This document shows positions 1 to 12,718 of a stretch of 64,000 bases of DNA, one piece after another (position 1 is the first letter of the stretch; each line of letters opens with the position of its first letter). The stretch comes from Syncephalis plumigaleata (lineage: Eukaryota > Zoopagomycota > Zoopagomycetes > Zoopagales > Piptocephalidaceae), in assembly GCA_025201365.1 (NCBI GenBank), contig JAIXMF010000013.1:434001-498000 (forward strand), read 5' to 3'. The notes beneath the pieces were generated by a model. The model saw nothing but the letters and a program-made list of their open reading frames with translations. It had not been told where the DNA came from and did not search any database. Made by a program: the position numbers and the translations under genes.

Positions 1-374
1 TATATACAACACGCACACCTATCGATATATACATATACATAATAACATTGACATCATTGTTCTAGGTGGATTATATGTAACATGCATACATGAATTATCA
101 TTATCACTATTATCATTGTCGTAGTCGTTGTCATTTCATTTCCTTTTGTTTCCAAATTATGTGAATTATATTTTATCCTAATGATAATTACTGAAATAAA
201 GATTAAAGCAGTTGCGTCAGTCATCATTACATATGGAAAAGCAACTCAAGAGTCATTGCATACCCATGTCGTTTGTAATAAATGATAACGTATAAATAGA
301 AAATGAAAACGAAAGTTTACTACTATCAATGTCATGTTAGCAATGTGTAACTTTACTAGAGATTGCTACGTTAA
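1..374. other. AT-rich 3' flank of the acyl-CoA oxidase gene
   Basis: No coding signal is seen here. The stretch is AT-rich with short TA and CAT/ATT runs and lies downstream of the minus-strand acyl-CoA oxidase stop codon at 375-377. It presumably holds that gene's 3' UTR and polyadenylation signals. Confidence 0.5.
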
Positions 375-3300
375 TCAGAGTTTGGCTTGTTGTTTCTCCA
401 ACGTGGATAATGGTCGCTTCAACAAAGGACGAATTGATTCCTGTATTGTGTAGGAGGAAGAATGCATAGGATATAGTTTGTATAGATTTGTTAGAACTAT
501 TTGAATGAATGAATGGATGTACATCAATCCGCGCTACACTTACCGTGTAGCCAAATGGTATGGGATCGTGTTGTGCGCGTGGCGTACCATCACGCATTGC
601 ATTGACAGGTGGCGCGCTAATCGCCTTATCCCAAAGTGCTCGGTAGACTCGACCATCCTGACGTCCTAGCGCACTATCCAAGACATAGTCAGGGAAATCG
701 AAGGCATCCACGAGACGAACTGCTTCCGGCAATAATTGAGCAAGTGTGTCGCTTTGTTGCTCACGAAGAAGTGCCACCTGCGTGGACTGATTGAGCCATC
801 TTCCATGAAATCACCAAGATGTGATTCAAGCGTATTTAGGAAGAACTATAGGAAAGTATGAGTGTTATTATTTCATTTACTCGTTGTCTATATGCATATA
901 CTCACCAAATCGGCTAGTTGTTTCATAATAGATGCCAATGGACTATTCGCCTGAGCTAGTTGGCTGCATCCTGTGACAACGAGTAGAAAAGATAAAGTTG
1001 TCCATGAGCCACGGATAAACGCCAGCAAGCAACGTTGAATGATGACCAGTCAACTCGACCGTGTTTCTCCTGCTGCGCCATGATTGATTGCGCCAATTCA
1101 ACGGCAAGTCGAACGGACCTTCTAGCCATGACTTGCTGTTGGACATCCACCGCTAGCCAATCGATTTTTTCCACTACACTACACTTGGTGGTCAGTAGAC
1201 TATCCAGCTGACTAAAGTAGCTAGTCGAGGCTGGTAATGGTCGAGTTGGATCTGTACGCTGTTGCTGCAAGACCTTTAGTAAGAATCGAGCTATTATAAT
1301 TTGTACAGATTAGCATTGTTATTACCACATAAAATATCATTGGAAACATTACCAGTTTGTTGTGTAATCAGATAGTTGTCACCCTCTACAGTATTAGTAG
1401 ATACAAAATGTCCGTAGCGTACGCCAAACCCTGAGAATGCAGAGTAGCCGTGTCCTACACGTGAATTGAGGAATGTTAGCGATAAACGAGTGTATCCTAG
1501 AAATGCACCGGTGTAATATTACCTCCCAACGCGCGACGAGCAGTCTCAATGCCATCGGCACCAATCTTGGTACATGTACTCTTTAGACAGCAACTTAAAG
1601 CATGCGACTCCGGGAGTAGATGCACATCGTTATCAATAAGATCTTTGTTCAACTGCTCGAATAATCTATCCATTTGTTTTCCTGCTGCTATAATTGCATG
1701 AGCCTGAGCAACAAGCGGGAGTAATCGACTGTACACCATTGGATATTGAAGTACCGGCACCTCTTCATTTCTATCATTTACGAATTGTCGACGTACTGCA
1801 CTGTAGCGAATGGCAATGGTGGCTGCGCTACAATAAGAGAAAGATACGTAAAGTAAATAACCTCAAGAGAGAGAGAGAGAGAAACTTGTCTAGCTAGAAT
1901 AAATTACCTTGCTAATGCCCATCCTGACTCTTGAGATAGAGAAATACGTAATAGCATCATACCGGCATATCCTACCTGTTTTGCATGATAGCAGGCTTAG
2001 CATAACTAGTACAAACAGCGTAGCATTGGAGTAATTTACCTTGGCATGCGGCGGTTTCACATAAGTACCATCTCTCTCGACACGAGCAAATCGTGCCAGC
2101 ATGTAATCACGAGGGATGCGATGACGATTAAAATGCACGAATCCATTATTAACAAAGTTAGTGCCAACGAATGCTTTTGGGCCGATATTGCCTAGCTAAA
2201 GTAACAACGCGTTAGATGTCATCCAATGGTAGATGTGAGTGACAAGTGTTGATTACCGTGATATTAGGCGACAATGGCTTATGATCCTCTAATGATTGTA
2301 CACGGTGTAGATTAGTACAACTAGTCGGATGGCGACATACACTGCCAAATACCTACCTAATGATCGAATCGGTACCATGAACATGTGAGGACCATAATCT
2401 TTTCCCTTAATAATGAGACGTGCCTGTAGTATGGTATGAGTAGCGATGGCACCTAATCCACCGATCCACCATTTGGAACCCTATAACAATGGCAACTATA
2501 GTTAGCGAGAGAGAAACAATGCATGTATAACATCAATGATGATGATGATGATTGTTCAGTAATAAGTACCGTGAAGCCATTCGAGTCGATTTCAAATTCA
2601 TCGGTTTCCTCGATGAATGTGGCTGTCGTTTCAAGACTACTTAAATCACTACCATGTCCAAGTTCCGTTTGTGCATAACAGCCAATTATACGCCAATTCT
2701 CTGCGTCTCTTAGCCAACGTTGTTGTTGTTCGGGGGTACATTGAAGACGTAGCAATGGTTGAATTACTGCTCAATAGGTTAGTGACTAGTTTCCTATTGG
2801 TCATGCGCGAATACGTACATGTTTGATGCAATGTAATCTAGTATAACAACAAGTAATATCGTTAGTTTCATCTAGTTGCTTGTCAGGCATTTTAGCATTG
2901 ATCAAACTGCTTACCGGTAGGAATTCATCAAGTTGAACCATCGCCAATTCTAGTTCCTTATCATTCCATTGATACTCGTCGCGTAGCTCAATGATACGAC
3001 GCGACCAAGCAAGTCCGGCTGCCACTTGCTATTAGTTATATAGTTCACGTTGGTTTAATGCACAAGCTATTGTATCATGTAACTCGTTCAATTTCTATTA
3101 TTACCTCTTCTACAGAACGAAAATAACTGAATTGAGATATACGGTTAGTAATAATGTATATATGGATAGTCGACAACCCAGTTATCTAAATATTTACCGT
3201 GGTGCTTTACTAAATAAAGGTTCCTTCTCCAGTATGGCTACAATACGGTTTCGCAATAGTCGTCTTCACGACCTCCGTACAAGTAGTCGGCCAACTGGTC

Positions 3301-3402
3301 AACATTACAAGTTCCTTGAGCACGTGTAGTTGCAATATCCACGACATTTCTGTCGCCAGTCACTGAAGGAAACCGATCTGGAAGTGAGTGTAAATTCGAC
3401 AT
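375..3402 (-). CDS. POX1: Peroxisomal acyl-CoA oxidase, 14 exons
   Basis: Acyl-CoA oxidase (FAD enzyme, first step of peroxisomal beta-oxidation: acyl-CoA plus O2 to trans-2-enoyl-CoA plus H2O2). Exons, from the start: about 3198-3402, 3105-3126, 2915-3028, 2819-2837, 2570-2766, 2357-2480, 2257-2288, 2040-2195, 1908-1975, 1523-1827, 1353-1454, 906-1290, 544-845, 375-440. Family landmarks seen are [50 protein letters not shown] and GHGYSAFSG. The last exon ends in Ala-Lys-Leu, a canonical PTS1 peroxisomal import signal. Two exons are only 22 and 19 nt long. Three places (near 3262, 970 and 790) need one extra base to keep conserved frame, which I read as single-base losses in the assembly. The ATG at 3402 is chosen because it opens the normal acyl-CoA oxidase N-terminal region; a longer in-frame start at 3444 is less likely. 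Confidence 0.93.
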
Positions 3403-3671
3403 TGTAACGACTAGAAATGAGAATAAACTAGAAATAGCTAACAATAATGCTGGCGTAGACTATTGATATACGCACATATATATATATATAGCCGGTAACT
3501 TTGATACGCATACGTATACGTGTGTATGGGGTAGGTTCGGAGTATCTATTGCCGACTGACATTTTGAAGAGGCCAATGCCTGAATTGCCAAATTAGTCAC
3601 GCGTAATCCAAATAATGTAGCAGCGTTACATAAAAACGTTATAGGGTTTTCCAATCAGCTAGCATAACAAG

Positions 3672-3890
3672 CCTTTAACTTTTAATTTTATTAATAAATA
3701 GATTTGCATCTTTGTCGTTGTCATTGCGTGAGTATAGAAGCTTCCATTAGAAGATGCTTTATTCTTTGTTTAGCATTCGCCCCATGTTATTTACCACAAT
3801 GCGAATGCCATTAAGACTGCATCAAACAATGCTCTGCATAACTAGAATTTACCTTGCACTGAGAATGTATCTGCCAAATAATAATAATGG
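3672..3890. repeat. Dispersed repeat, copy A
   Basis: About 215 bp that recur at 19924-20157, at roughly 85 percent identity by eye. Shared landmarks are a TTTAGCATTCG block, a TTATTTACCACAAT block, the string CAATGCTCTGCATAACTAGA and a terminal AATAATAATGG run. I see no terminal inverted repeats, target duplication or coding capacity. It could be a SINE- or MITE-derived fragment, or a segmental duplicate. Confidence 0.7.
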
Positions 3891-4211
3891 CGCTAATGGA
3901 TGCGCAAGATTATTTATTAACAAGAACAAAAGTTAACGGCTAACAGTGTCAATAGGTTGGAAACATCAGTAATACCATGCTAATGATCAATAAATGGATG
4001 TACTAATGCCGTTATTACCCTCTATTAGTGTCATGTTAGCTATTGATATATACTATGCAAATAAAGATATAGCCATCATAGAGGATTTCCTCGACACATT
4101 TACAATATGCAGTACAATGTCAGACAGTACCACTACAAATACAAAGTGCTAAGCGACGCAATGGGTAGTAGTTAGTGCGGATATTATGTATGTACGCGTA
4201 CTTTCACAACA

Positions 4212-4531
4212 CACGAGTAGAAGGTGTAGTGTTTGTTACGTATACATGTCGCAATTGGATGAACAAAAGCACTGGCTAGTGATTAACACGAGTACCGCGT
4301 ACTTGCATATATTTATAAAGCACGAGTAAGTAGTGCAAAGCAGCGAGTGGAGACGTTGTATGCTGGCAAGCAAGCGTGGTGCCTAATGAATAGCACGAGT
4401 GTTACGTATGTGTACGTGTCTCCACATACTACGAGCAATGATCAGCAAGTCAACGCGAATAAAGTGGTACAACGCGGTAAGCAAACGTCGTGAATAAAGA
4501 GCACGGTATGAAATAATAGAAATACACGAGT
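4212..4531. promoter_or_regulatory. Cluster of CACGAGT heptamers
   Basis: The exact heptamer CACGAGT occurs five times in 320 bp, at 4212, 4287, 4321, 4394 and 4525, all on the plus strand, with variants (ATACGAGT near 4742). It lies about 0.8 kb upstream of the acyl-CoA oxidase start. It may be a transcription-factor site cluster or the remains of a degenerate tandem repeat. Confidence 0.25.
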
Positions 4532-6160
4532 GAGGGCAAGGGAGTGTCGCAAGCAAGTAGACAAGGGAGCGAGAAAGAATGAACTGAATAGAGGATAGAC
4601 CAGTATGAAAGACCCAGCGGGGTATATGCCACGTTGATCGACAACAAATAAAGAGCCAACCACTACACAGCGTGAAGAGCAAAGTGTGCTTATGACAGAG
4701 TATACAGATTGGAGTGAGGCTGCCGACGAGTAGCGATACAAGATACGAGTACGCGACATACAATCAACATAATCGACAAGTAGTCAGTGGCAAAGCGGCA
4801 GACTAGACGGGAATAAGACGACCAACCGAGAACAACACAAAGACAAGTAGTATACGTTTGCAGCTAAGCGTAGTCTGTATATGACTGTAAACGAAGGTGG
4901 AGTAAGAGGAAAAGCATGAGTTGTGGTGGTGTATGTGTGGTCAGAGGACGAATAAAAGAATAAAAAGCAATAGACGAGTGTGTGTATTAACGAGCATTGC
5001 TATCGTCTATGAGTGTCACGGTAATAGTTACGTGATTATTGAATGAGTGAATAAACGAACGAACGAAGGGGAGATGAGATAGTGGGTAAAGTAAAAGGTA
5101 AGAGGAAATTATAAGGAATGGCATTAGTAAAAGTCAATAGATTTATTAATTTTTCATTACAATTGATCATTACATTGATAATAAGTCACTCTACGATATA
5201 ATCCACAGCCCCTCAAAGCAAGTATTACTAACCATATTGCAGTCGTTAGCGCACTCTGGGCAATCCACCGTATACGAATAGCGAGTATATATGGCGACAA
5301 GCCAACTGATCATACAACCATCTTATATATATGGCAATCCATACTTAAAGACATCATATACGCTAAACCCCGTACGGCAATTGTACAATCCTCTCTTCAA
5401 TCCTTCCATCAAAATGGCAATGGTTTCGTCAACATCTTTATTGATTAACATTGTATTTTGTTATCTTTATTCACATTAATCAATAAACACTTTACAAAAA
5501 TAGCGGCGTTACAAAAGAACCTCGATAACATGTTAATAATTTAATCGTTTAGTACGATTGCAATACGTATATTAGTGAAATATGTTTAATCGCAATAGTG
5601 TTTGCTATCGTGAATTCGTAGCAAATCATACTGGAGATTCTTTCGAGATCGACAGATGGCGCAATAATCGATTAAACCATTGCACGCATCGAGGGCAGGG
5701 CTATGGAATGATGCGTGCATAACCACTCATTAGTTAGCTGATATGCATGCAAGGTTGCCGCGTGGGAGACACAAAACGTCGTAATACCAGTTATGGTATT
5801 GTTATAACGGTTCATGTACGTGTGGATGTATGTATGTATGCATGTGGGTATATTTGTATAAATGTATGTACGAATGAACGAACGAGCAAGCAAGCAAGCA
5901 AACAAACTACCAGATGCCAAACACATGTGTCATTGGTTTGCATGACCATGTAATGCTTTAAAAGCTTCTATCCTGTTCCAATGACCAATGGTACAATTGC
6001 AATTGTTATCCTTTTAGCATATTTATCCTTTTTGCTGCTGCTTTCGCTATAATATTCATTGCTTATGCTGCTTAATTTTGGTTAATACTCTATTGATTTT
6101 AAACTGTTTTATATCATACCGTATATTATATCGTATATTATATATCAATTCTGTATTGAA

Positions 6161-7192
6161 ATGCCCATCTACTATGATAATAGCGAGCTAGGTGATGATT
6201 GGGAAAAAAACGCCACTACATTGTTTGGCATTCCGTTGCATCCGCTAGGTGAGATGGAAGTCATCTATTATGCTCAACATAATCTCGATATGGGTCTACC
6301 CATCCGGGCCATGGTCGGTATGGAGCGTCAAATCTTCGTTGTAGTTGTTGTCACTTGTTTATTTTCGATTAATATGGTTACCGCTTTGCGTATGCTAATA
6401 CAAAAGCCTCGCGCCATGTCTTCATGGATCTGTGTGTTTCCTCATGCTCTCGGCGCTAGCTGGGGCTATATGTGTTACGTTGCCTTGATATTTGGACATC
6501 TCAATTGCCGCATGATTGTCTGGTATATGGCCGTCGGTGCTAGCCTTTCCGCCGCGAGCAATGGAGGTATAATACTGCAAAAGGCCTACTTGGTATTACT
6601 TCGGCGGCGCTGGGTACTTATCGTCGGTATTGTTCTCACTCTACCTCAGCTGGCCATCTTTGTAATTACATGGTTCTTTTGCCCCGCCGTCCTCCATCCC
6701 GACTACGGCTGTACCTTTTACTACCCTGCCTATCTCCCCTGGATTTGGATGGGTGTCGAGGCACCAAGCTACATTATGTTCTCGTCAATATTCTCCTATG
6801 TAGCCTATAAACAGTATAAAGCGTTCAAGACAGATGTTTGGAAAAGGTTGGCACGGGACGGCATCCTAGTCATGTGCCTAGCGATACTGTGTAAACTTGT
6901 ATGCGGCACCATTGTCGTGGCCAACCTACTGGGTCCTGCATCGCAAATGTTCGTACTCGTCGATTGGTGAGTGGAAAGCACAAATGCTGCTGTTTAACGT
7001 ATACCATCATTAATTGCTAACATCACTGAGTGCAGGTTCATATTGTCGACCATTCTACTCTTGCATTGTTATGATATGCGTAACTCTACCCACATACCAG
7101 ATGCTCCCAAATCAGAGTGTACAGCGCATATTGCCACCAATCATGACATTAATAGTGAATGCGACTTGGTGGTGGCATTTCCAATCGTATGA
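6161..7192 (+). CDS. Seven-transmembrane receptor-like protein A (320 aa)
   Basis: Two exons, 6161-6966 and 7036-7192, with the intron splitting the Trp codon of a conserved Asp-Trp in TM7. Hydrophobic segments lie near residues 58-79, 89-111, 118-145, 151-172, 191-216, 234-256 and 262-283, giving an N-out/C-in GPCR-like topology. An Asn-Ala-Thr glycosylation sequon sits before TM1. The block GCTFYYP..LPWIW.GVEAPS and the motif FSYVAYKQYK after TM5 are shared with the paralogues at 8193 and 15261. I do not recognise a named receptor family; topology suggests a sensor, and the ligand is unknown. Spacing to the next paralogue (1.0 kb, same strand) implies tandem duplication. Confidence 0.85.
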
Positions 7193-8192
7193 ACTGGCAC
7201 AGCATTAGATAACGGCAAATATTATATAGAATACAAAACGATTAAACTGGATTTTAATTAAATAATCATAACACATCAATAATAATAATAATAATGCTGT
7301 TATGAATAAAATACTTTTGAAAAGAAATCGTCATTAATTTGTGATCCTTTCCTAGTGGCTGTCACATGATTCATGGCCAATATGCACGAAGCAAATAGCC
7401 ACATGTGTATGCTTATCTACCATCTCATTAGTCTATCCATCATGCCGTTTTCCTTGGCCAAATGGGAGTGCAGATTGAACCTGAACTCGAGTCGTCTCCA
7501 GTGCGGGTACACACACACAAACTCTGCTTGTCCTACAATAGTTGAGGGATGCATGGATATGCGAGATATCGTGAATGTCATAATTCACCGAGTGACATAT
7601 AAACACGCCAATGCTATGAAATAGAAATACAAAGCTAGCACACTACTACTAATGACAATGGTGATGGTGATAATGGCTTTGAACAACATAGCCCATAGTC
7701 TAATGCGTATAACTATGTACATGTATAAACTTGTGCCTAATGATAGCCTAATGATCTTGAAGGTACTCGATGTTTTATGGAAAGCTATGCACAGAGAGAA
7801 TGACTACGAATGGACTTCGCTGCTGCATGTCTGATAGGCAATTGGCTACACGCAGACACACACGCACGCACGCATTTTACTGGATAGATGATTTTGTACC
7901 ATGCCACGCTTCTAGCTATATAGCCGAATTCCGCCTTAACACCTTGATTAGTTGCGTGAACACATGTCGACACGTAGACTACCATATAAATACCGTCTAC
8001 TAACCTGTATCTTTCGTTAATACTAAATAAAAGCTCAATATCATATCATTATTATAGGTTTCTTCTTTCAGTTTAATTGCTATTCTTAATCTTTTCTTTT
8101 CTTTTCTCTACATAAACACTCAATAACTTCATGTTTGTACAATTATCTATAAGGTAGTGCGGCCTTACCAAAAAAACATTTATCAAGCATCC
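7193..8192 (+). other. Spacer between the tandem 7TM genes
   Basis: No conserved coding region is seen. Small open frames (for example 7373-7624) have no recognisable motif and no paralogue beside the third copy. The left part has AATAAT/AATAAA-rich sequence fitting the 3' end of gene A, and the pyrimidine-rich 8055-8110 stretch precedes gene B. Confidence 0.4.
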
Positions 8193-9264
8193 ATGCCGAT
8201 CAACTATAGCAATGGCGAGTTGGAGGCGGGTTGGGAAAGAAACGCTACGCGGCTGTTCGGTATTCCATTGCATCCGTTAGGCGAGATGGATATGCCTAGT
8301 TTCATGGAGAAAAATGTGAAAGCGAACGATCCGCATCATCCGATTGCAGGAATCGAGCGTCAATTCTTTATTATTATCGTAGTTGGATGGCTGTTCGCCA
8401 CTAACATGCGTATTGCATTCTGGATGATACTCCGTCTACCGCATAACATTACCGGTTGGCTTTGCATGATTCCACCCTTCTTTGGTATCACTTGGGTGTT
8501 ATGCGGAATTATAACGTTACTCTATGATTTTACAAATTGTCGAATTGTCGTTTGGTACTTAGCCATTAGTCTAACGGTATCAACAATTAGTAATAGCGCT
8601 ATTATCTTGCAAAAAGCATATCTAGTGCTGTTCCGACAGCAATGGATTCTAATTGTTGGCATTATCTTCATTATTCCACAGTTAACTATTTTCATTTTTA
8701 CATGGCGCTTCTGTCCCGTCATTTCACATGTGGACTACGGTTGCACCTTCTACTACCCGCCATACTTACCATGGATTTGGGTGGGTGTCGAGGCACCGAG
8801 TTACATCATGTTCTCGTCGATATTCTCCTATGTCGCTTATAAGCAGTACAAATTGTTCGGTTCCGATGTTTGGAGGCGACTTGCGCGTGATGGCATTCTC
8901 GTCATGTGCTCGGCGATATTGTGTAAACTTGTATGCGGCACCATTGTCATCTTTAATCTATTCGATGCATTCTCGGAAATGTTCGTAATAATCGACTGGT
9001 AAGTAAATGACGATTATGGCGACGATAATTATCGCTTTCGCATACTTGGTTAGTTTGTCAAATTTCTAACGAGACTCAAATAGGTTGCTGTCATCCATGA
9101 TCCTGGTGAGGCATTGTAATAATATTCGACATGCAACCGCTTTGTCAAATCGACCTAAAACATCGCACGTACTGCGTCTTACGCATATCACCACCGCTGC
9201 GGATTATCCTATGCGAGAGTATAACCAACTGCAAACAATCAAACAATACGAATCGAGACAATAA
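8193..9264 (+). CDS. Seven-transmembrane receptor-like protein B (328 aa)
   Basis: Paralogue of the 6161 gene. Exons are 8193-8998 and 9084-9264; the first exon is again exactly 806 nt and the intron again splits the TM7 Trp codon. The start at 8193 aligns with the paralogues (Met-Pro-Ile-Asn-Tyr); an in-frame ATG 12 codons upstream is not shared. Seven hydrophobic segments, the Asn-Ala-Thr sequon and the LFGIPLHPLGEMD and GCTFYYPPYLPWIW blocks are conserved. The C-terminal cytoplasmic tail differs from A and C in length and sequence, as expected if coupling or turnover has diverged. Function unknown. Confidence 0.85.
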
Positions 9265-9417
9265 ACTAAATATATTTTTACAAATATTAACTACTATCTG
9301 ATGCTATTGTTTGCTATTCGATCTATCTATATGTATACATTGAATAAATAGTGCTAATATCGACCTCGTGATACTTGAAATTATTCCATTGTTTATTTTC
9401 TCTTGTTCCCTTTAATA

Positions 9418-10833
9418 ATGAGTGCAACTATGGCAAAAACAGCACGCGTTGTAGTATCAACCTCACTGCCACCAGCTGGTAAAGTTCTACTCGACGAGAA
9501 AGCAGCGTAATTACTATACTACACGTTTTATATTTACAATATATTAACTGACATGTAGGAAATATAACTGGGAAGTAATCTATCGAGAAGATGGTGCAAC
9601 AATGCCTAGAAATGAAATATTTGAAGCAATCTCTTCAGGTAATTTATTATTGAGGCGTTATACTGTAAACTATTGACATATAGTGTTTCTTTGAATAGGT
9701 ATAGACGGATTACTATGCGGAAGCGCAAATGTCGTGGATAGTGAACTGTTGGAACGTGCGAGTAAGTGTATACGTCATTGATACGATATTCCTTTAACTA
9801 AAAAGTGATTCTACTTTAGGTAAACAATTAAAGGTAACTGGCAAACTTACAAGGTTATAGCTATCATCATCATTACCATTACTAAGGATATGCCTATTGT
9901 ATAATTAGATAATATCTACGAATAGTGTCGGTTACGATCATATCGATACTGCTTATGCGAAGGAGCATGGCATTCAAGTTGGACACACGCCAGATGTACT
10001 CACCGATGCATGTGCCGATGTCACGGCGGGATTAGCAGTGGCAGCATGTCGTCGATTTGGCGAGGTAACTAGTTAATGAAATGTATATGTGCTATTGTAT
10101 TCATTGCTTTTATTGTGAAATAGGCGATGAAAGCTGTAAAGAATGGTCAAGTAAGTGAATAAGGAATGATACAAGGATTGACATTGCTGACGTATAACTT
10201 CATTGATTAGTGGAATGCTAAGAGTGTAACATGGATGCTAGGTAATTACTAATGAACAATCATTTACACGTCTAACTAATCGATTTGATAGGAATGGATC
10301 TTCGTGGCAAGACACTAGGTGTATTGGGTATGGGACGTATTGGACTAGCAACTGCGAAACGACTAAAAGCATTTGGAATGAATCGTGTCATTTATCATGG
10401 ACGTGCACCACGCCCGAATGCCAGCGAAGTTAATGGCGAGTTTGTCAGTCTTGATCAATTGTTGGAACAATCGGATGTCCTTTGTATCTGTTGTAGTCTA
10501 AACGACAATACGCGGCACATGTTAGGCTACGAGCAATTCTGTCGTATGAAGCCGACATCGGTTGTCGTAAATACGGCACGCGGTGGAATCATCGAACAGG
10601 ATGGTTTGGTGCGTGCACTACAAGAAGGAAAGATTAGTGCGGCTGGTCTCGATGTCACTACACCAGAACCATTGCCTATCGACCATCCATTGCTAAGTCT
10701 TGATAATTGCATTGTATTACCGCATATTGCGAGTGATTCACGGGAGACAGTAGATGCCATGGCGATACTAGCCGTAGAGAATCTTTGTGCTGGACTCTTA
10801 GGGGAATCACTTCCTAAATCAGTACCATTATAA
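9418..10833 (+). CDS. D-2-hydroxyacid dehydrogenase, glyoxylate/hydroxypyruvate reductase type
   Basis: Eight exons: 9418-9506, 9559-9638, 9699-9761, 9820-9853, 9926-10064, 10124-10150, 10211-10241, 10292-10833. NAD(P)-dependent reduction of glyoxylate or hydroxypyruvate is the likely reaction. Visible family marks are SVGYDHID, TPDVLTDACADVTAG, the nucleotide-binding GMGRIG, NTARGGIIEQDGL (substrate Arg), TTPEPLP (catalytic Glu) and LPHIASDS (catalytic His). The fourth exon uses a weak GTTATA donor to keep the SVGYDHID frame, so that junction is less certain. No targeting peptide is obvious. It lies 153 bp downstream of the 7TM gene B. Confidence 0.9.
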
Positions 10834-12718
10834 AATAAATTGCAACATGATTGACAACTGAAATGAAGTGTTCAACCACACGTCAACTAGCTACATTATA
10901 GTAGCACAAATGTTTACCGTTTCATCAAATGACATGTAATAAGAAGTAGTACAGATTAAGAAGGATCGATTCATGTTTATTTGCCATCATTGTTGCATCA
11001 ATAATAGTATAGTGATCATACTGATGTCATTTATTATTATGACATCTACATGACATGTTCATTTGTATGTCATCTATCATTGCTCATTCCATTGTCAATT
11101 GACGTGATCGATACTAATTGCAATCAATCACGACATATCATCGAATGATCCCACAATCATATGGACGTGTCAATGGAGCATGAACATACTCGATGGTACC
11201 AATAGCGTGATACGATGCGCATATCCAATCAATATGATCTATTATCATTATTGATTACGCTGTATAAACCAGCATACTTACGATCTAATAAATCCATTCA
11301 TTCATTTACATACACATGCAATTTACTCTGAATGTTATTCAGATTATTTTCAGTCTTTGCAATGGAAAGGTGTTCCAGCACAACTACATCAAAGTGCCAT
11401 TGCTTCTAAAGGTTAAGAAATGGTGGACAACGAAAAACAACTTATCCGTGATGGTTATCGCTTTTACGTCTAAATACGTATTAACATAACTATTATTTAC
11501 TCATAAAAACAAAAATGCTAATAGCGATAATCGGAAGGAAACCTTGTATAACAACTATGAACTCAGTTAATCCAACTTGTGAAATCGTATTATACTCAGC
11601 GAACATTTATAACGATATACATACATGCGCAAATGTACGAACGAAGAGATGGAAAGGAATAGATTGCAAGTGTAGAACGAGTATTGCTGGATCTATAATG
11701 TAATGCATAATGATAGTATTCTAATGGATCATCCAGTTGTGTTGTGCGTGGTTTAGTCTGGATCGTGAACTTGCTACGTTTGTCGTGGAACAGTTCCACT
11801 TTTGTATTGTCGCCTTCCTTAATTGCGATAAACTCCATAGTAACAGTATTGCTGATTGGTCAGACCAATTAGTTGTGCGATACTGCCAGGCTGAATGATA
11901 CCAGACCGTTTAAAGTCGACACAGGTGACGATCCTATTTTTTATTGTACAAAGTGAATAAATAGAAGCAACTGCAGGATCATCGTTCCCACCATCTCCAT
12001 TGTCGCTATGCAACTACTCTCAGAATTATTCCGCTTTTTTCATTCTCATTCTTTTATTCTTCTTATCGTTTTACGCCTTACGCCTTACGCTTTACAAATA
12101 GTCAGCAATATATATATCAATTAGAAGAACATCGTCATTAAACGTTGTTATTATTGCTATTGCTATTACTGCCACACCAGTTTGCTACAAGTTTATAAAG
12201 AGTAGGTTATCATTGATATTGCGTTACACTGCACATTTACCCGGTATACCCCCTTTTATTTTCTCAAGTCCAATCATCAAAACTATGCAATGTCTGATTT
12301 CTCGTTATCTACGGAGGAGTCCCGTAGTAGTTGTAAGGTTTGGCAATTGATCTGCATCGTAAGAATCAGTGCAAACAAAATGTCGTGCTCTGTTGCCCGT
12401 CTCCTTTTCGTTGTGCATTCTCTTGGTTGGCATTGGAGTTTTGCTGAGTGAATTTTCGGCTACATTGTATTGTTTACATATACCTGTACCTATACGTATA
12501 TATATATATTGTGTATGGTTGTTCGTTCCTCATTCGTATCGTTACCCGTTCTTTTTCTTTGCAATACTTGTCCATAGTAAACAACAGTCACGATTTACGT
12601 GTCAATCATATCATTGTCGCGTTCCTTTGCACGCTTCTCCATAGTATTTCTTTATCACATTTACTGATCTATTTGTTTGAAATTATCAGTAGCAGTAGTA
12701 GTAGTAGTCTCGCTTATC
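10834..12718. other. Intergenic region with only weak small open frames
   Basis: No supported gene. Two overlapping minus-strand open frames (11596-11838 and 11819-12013) have somewhat protein-like composition but no motif, no shared frame and no sensible splice junction. AT-rich spacer fills 10840-11340. The 12640-12718 stretch is the pyrimidine- and CAGTAG-rich leader of the next gene. Confidence 0.4.

Larger units (their letters stand above)
3403..6160. other. Long intergenic region between acyl-CoA oxidase and the first 7TM gene
   Basis: No gene is supported here. The region contains one copy of a dispersed repeat (3672-3890), a purine-rich tract with a cluster of the heptamer CACGAGT (4212-4531) and a TGTA/CAAG simple-repeat stretch near 5820-5905. 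Open frames are short, low-complexity and lack conserved motifs. Confidence 0.5.

Noticed and set aside
4383-4763. Overlapping minus-strand Cys/Leu-rich open frames up to 126 residues
   Set aside because: Three frames overlap with no conservation or splice context; composition reflects purine-rich DNA on the other strand.
7373-8003. Short plus-strand open frames between the first two 7TM genes
   Set aside because: No domain, no signal peptide, no similar frame next to the third paralogue.
11596-12013. Small secreted protein gene on the minus strand
   Set aside because: Open frames have tempting composition, but no intron or shared frame joins them and there is no motif.
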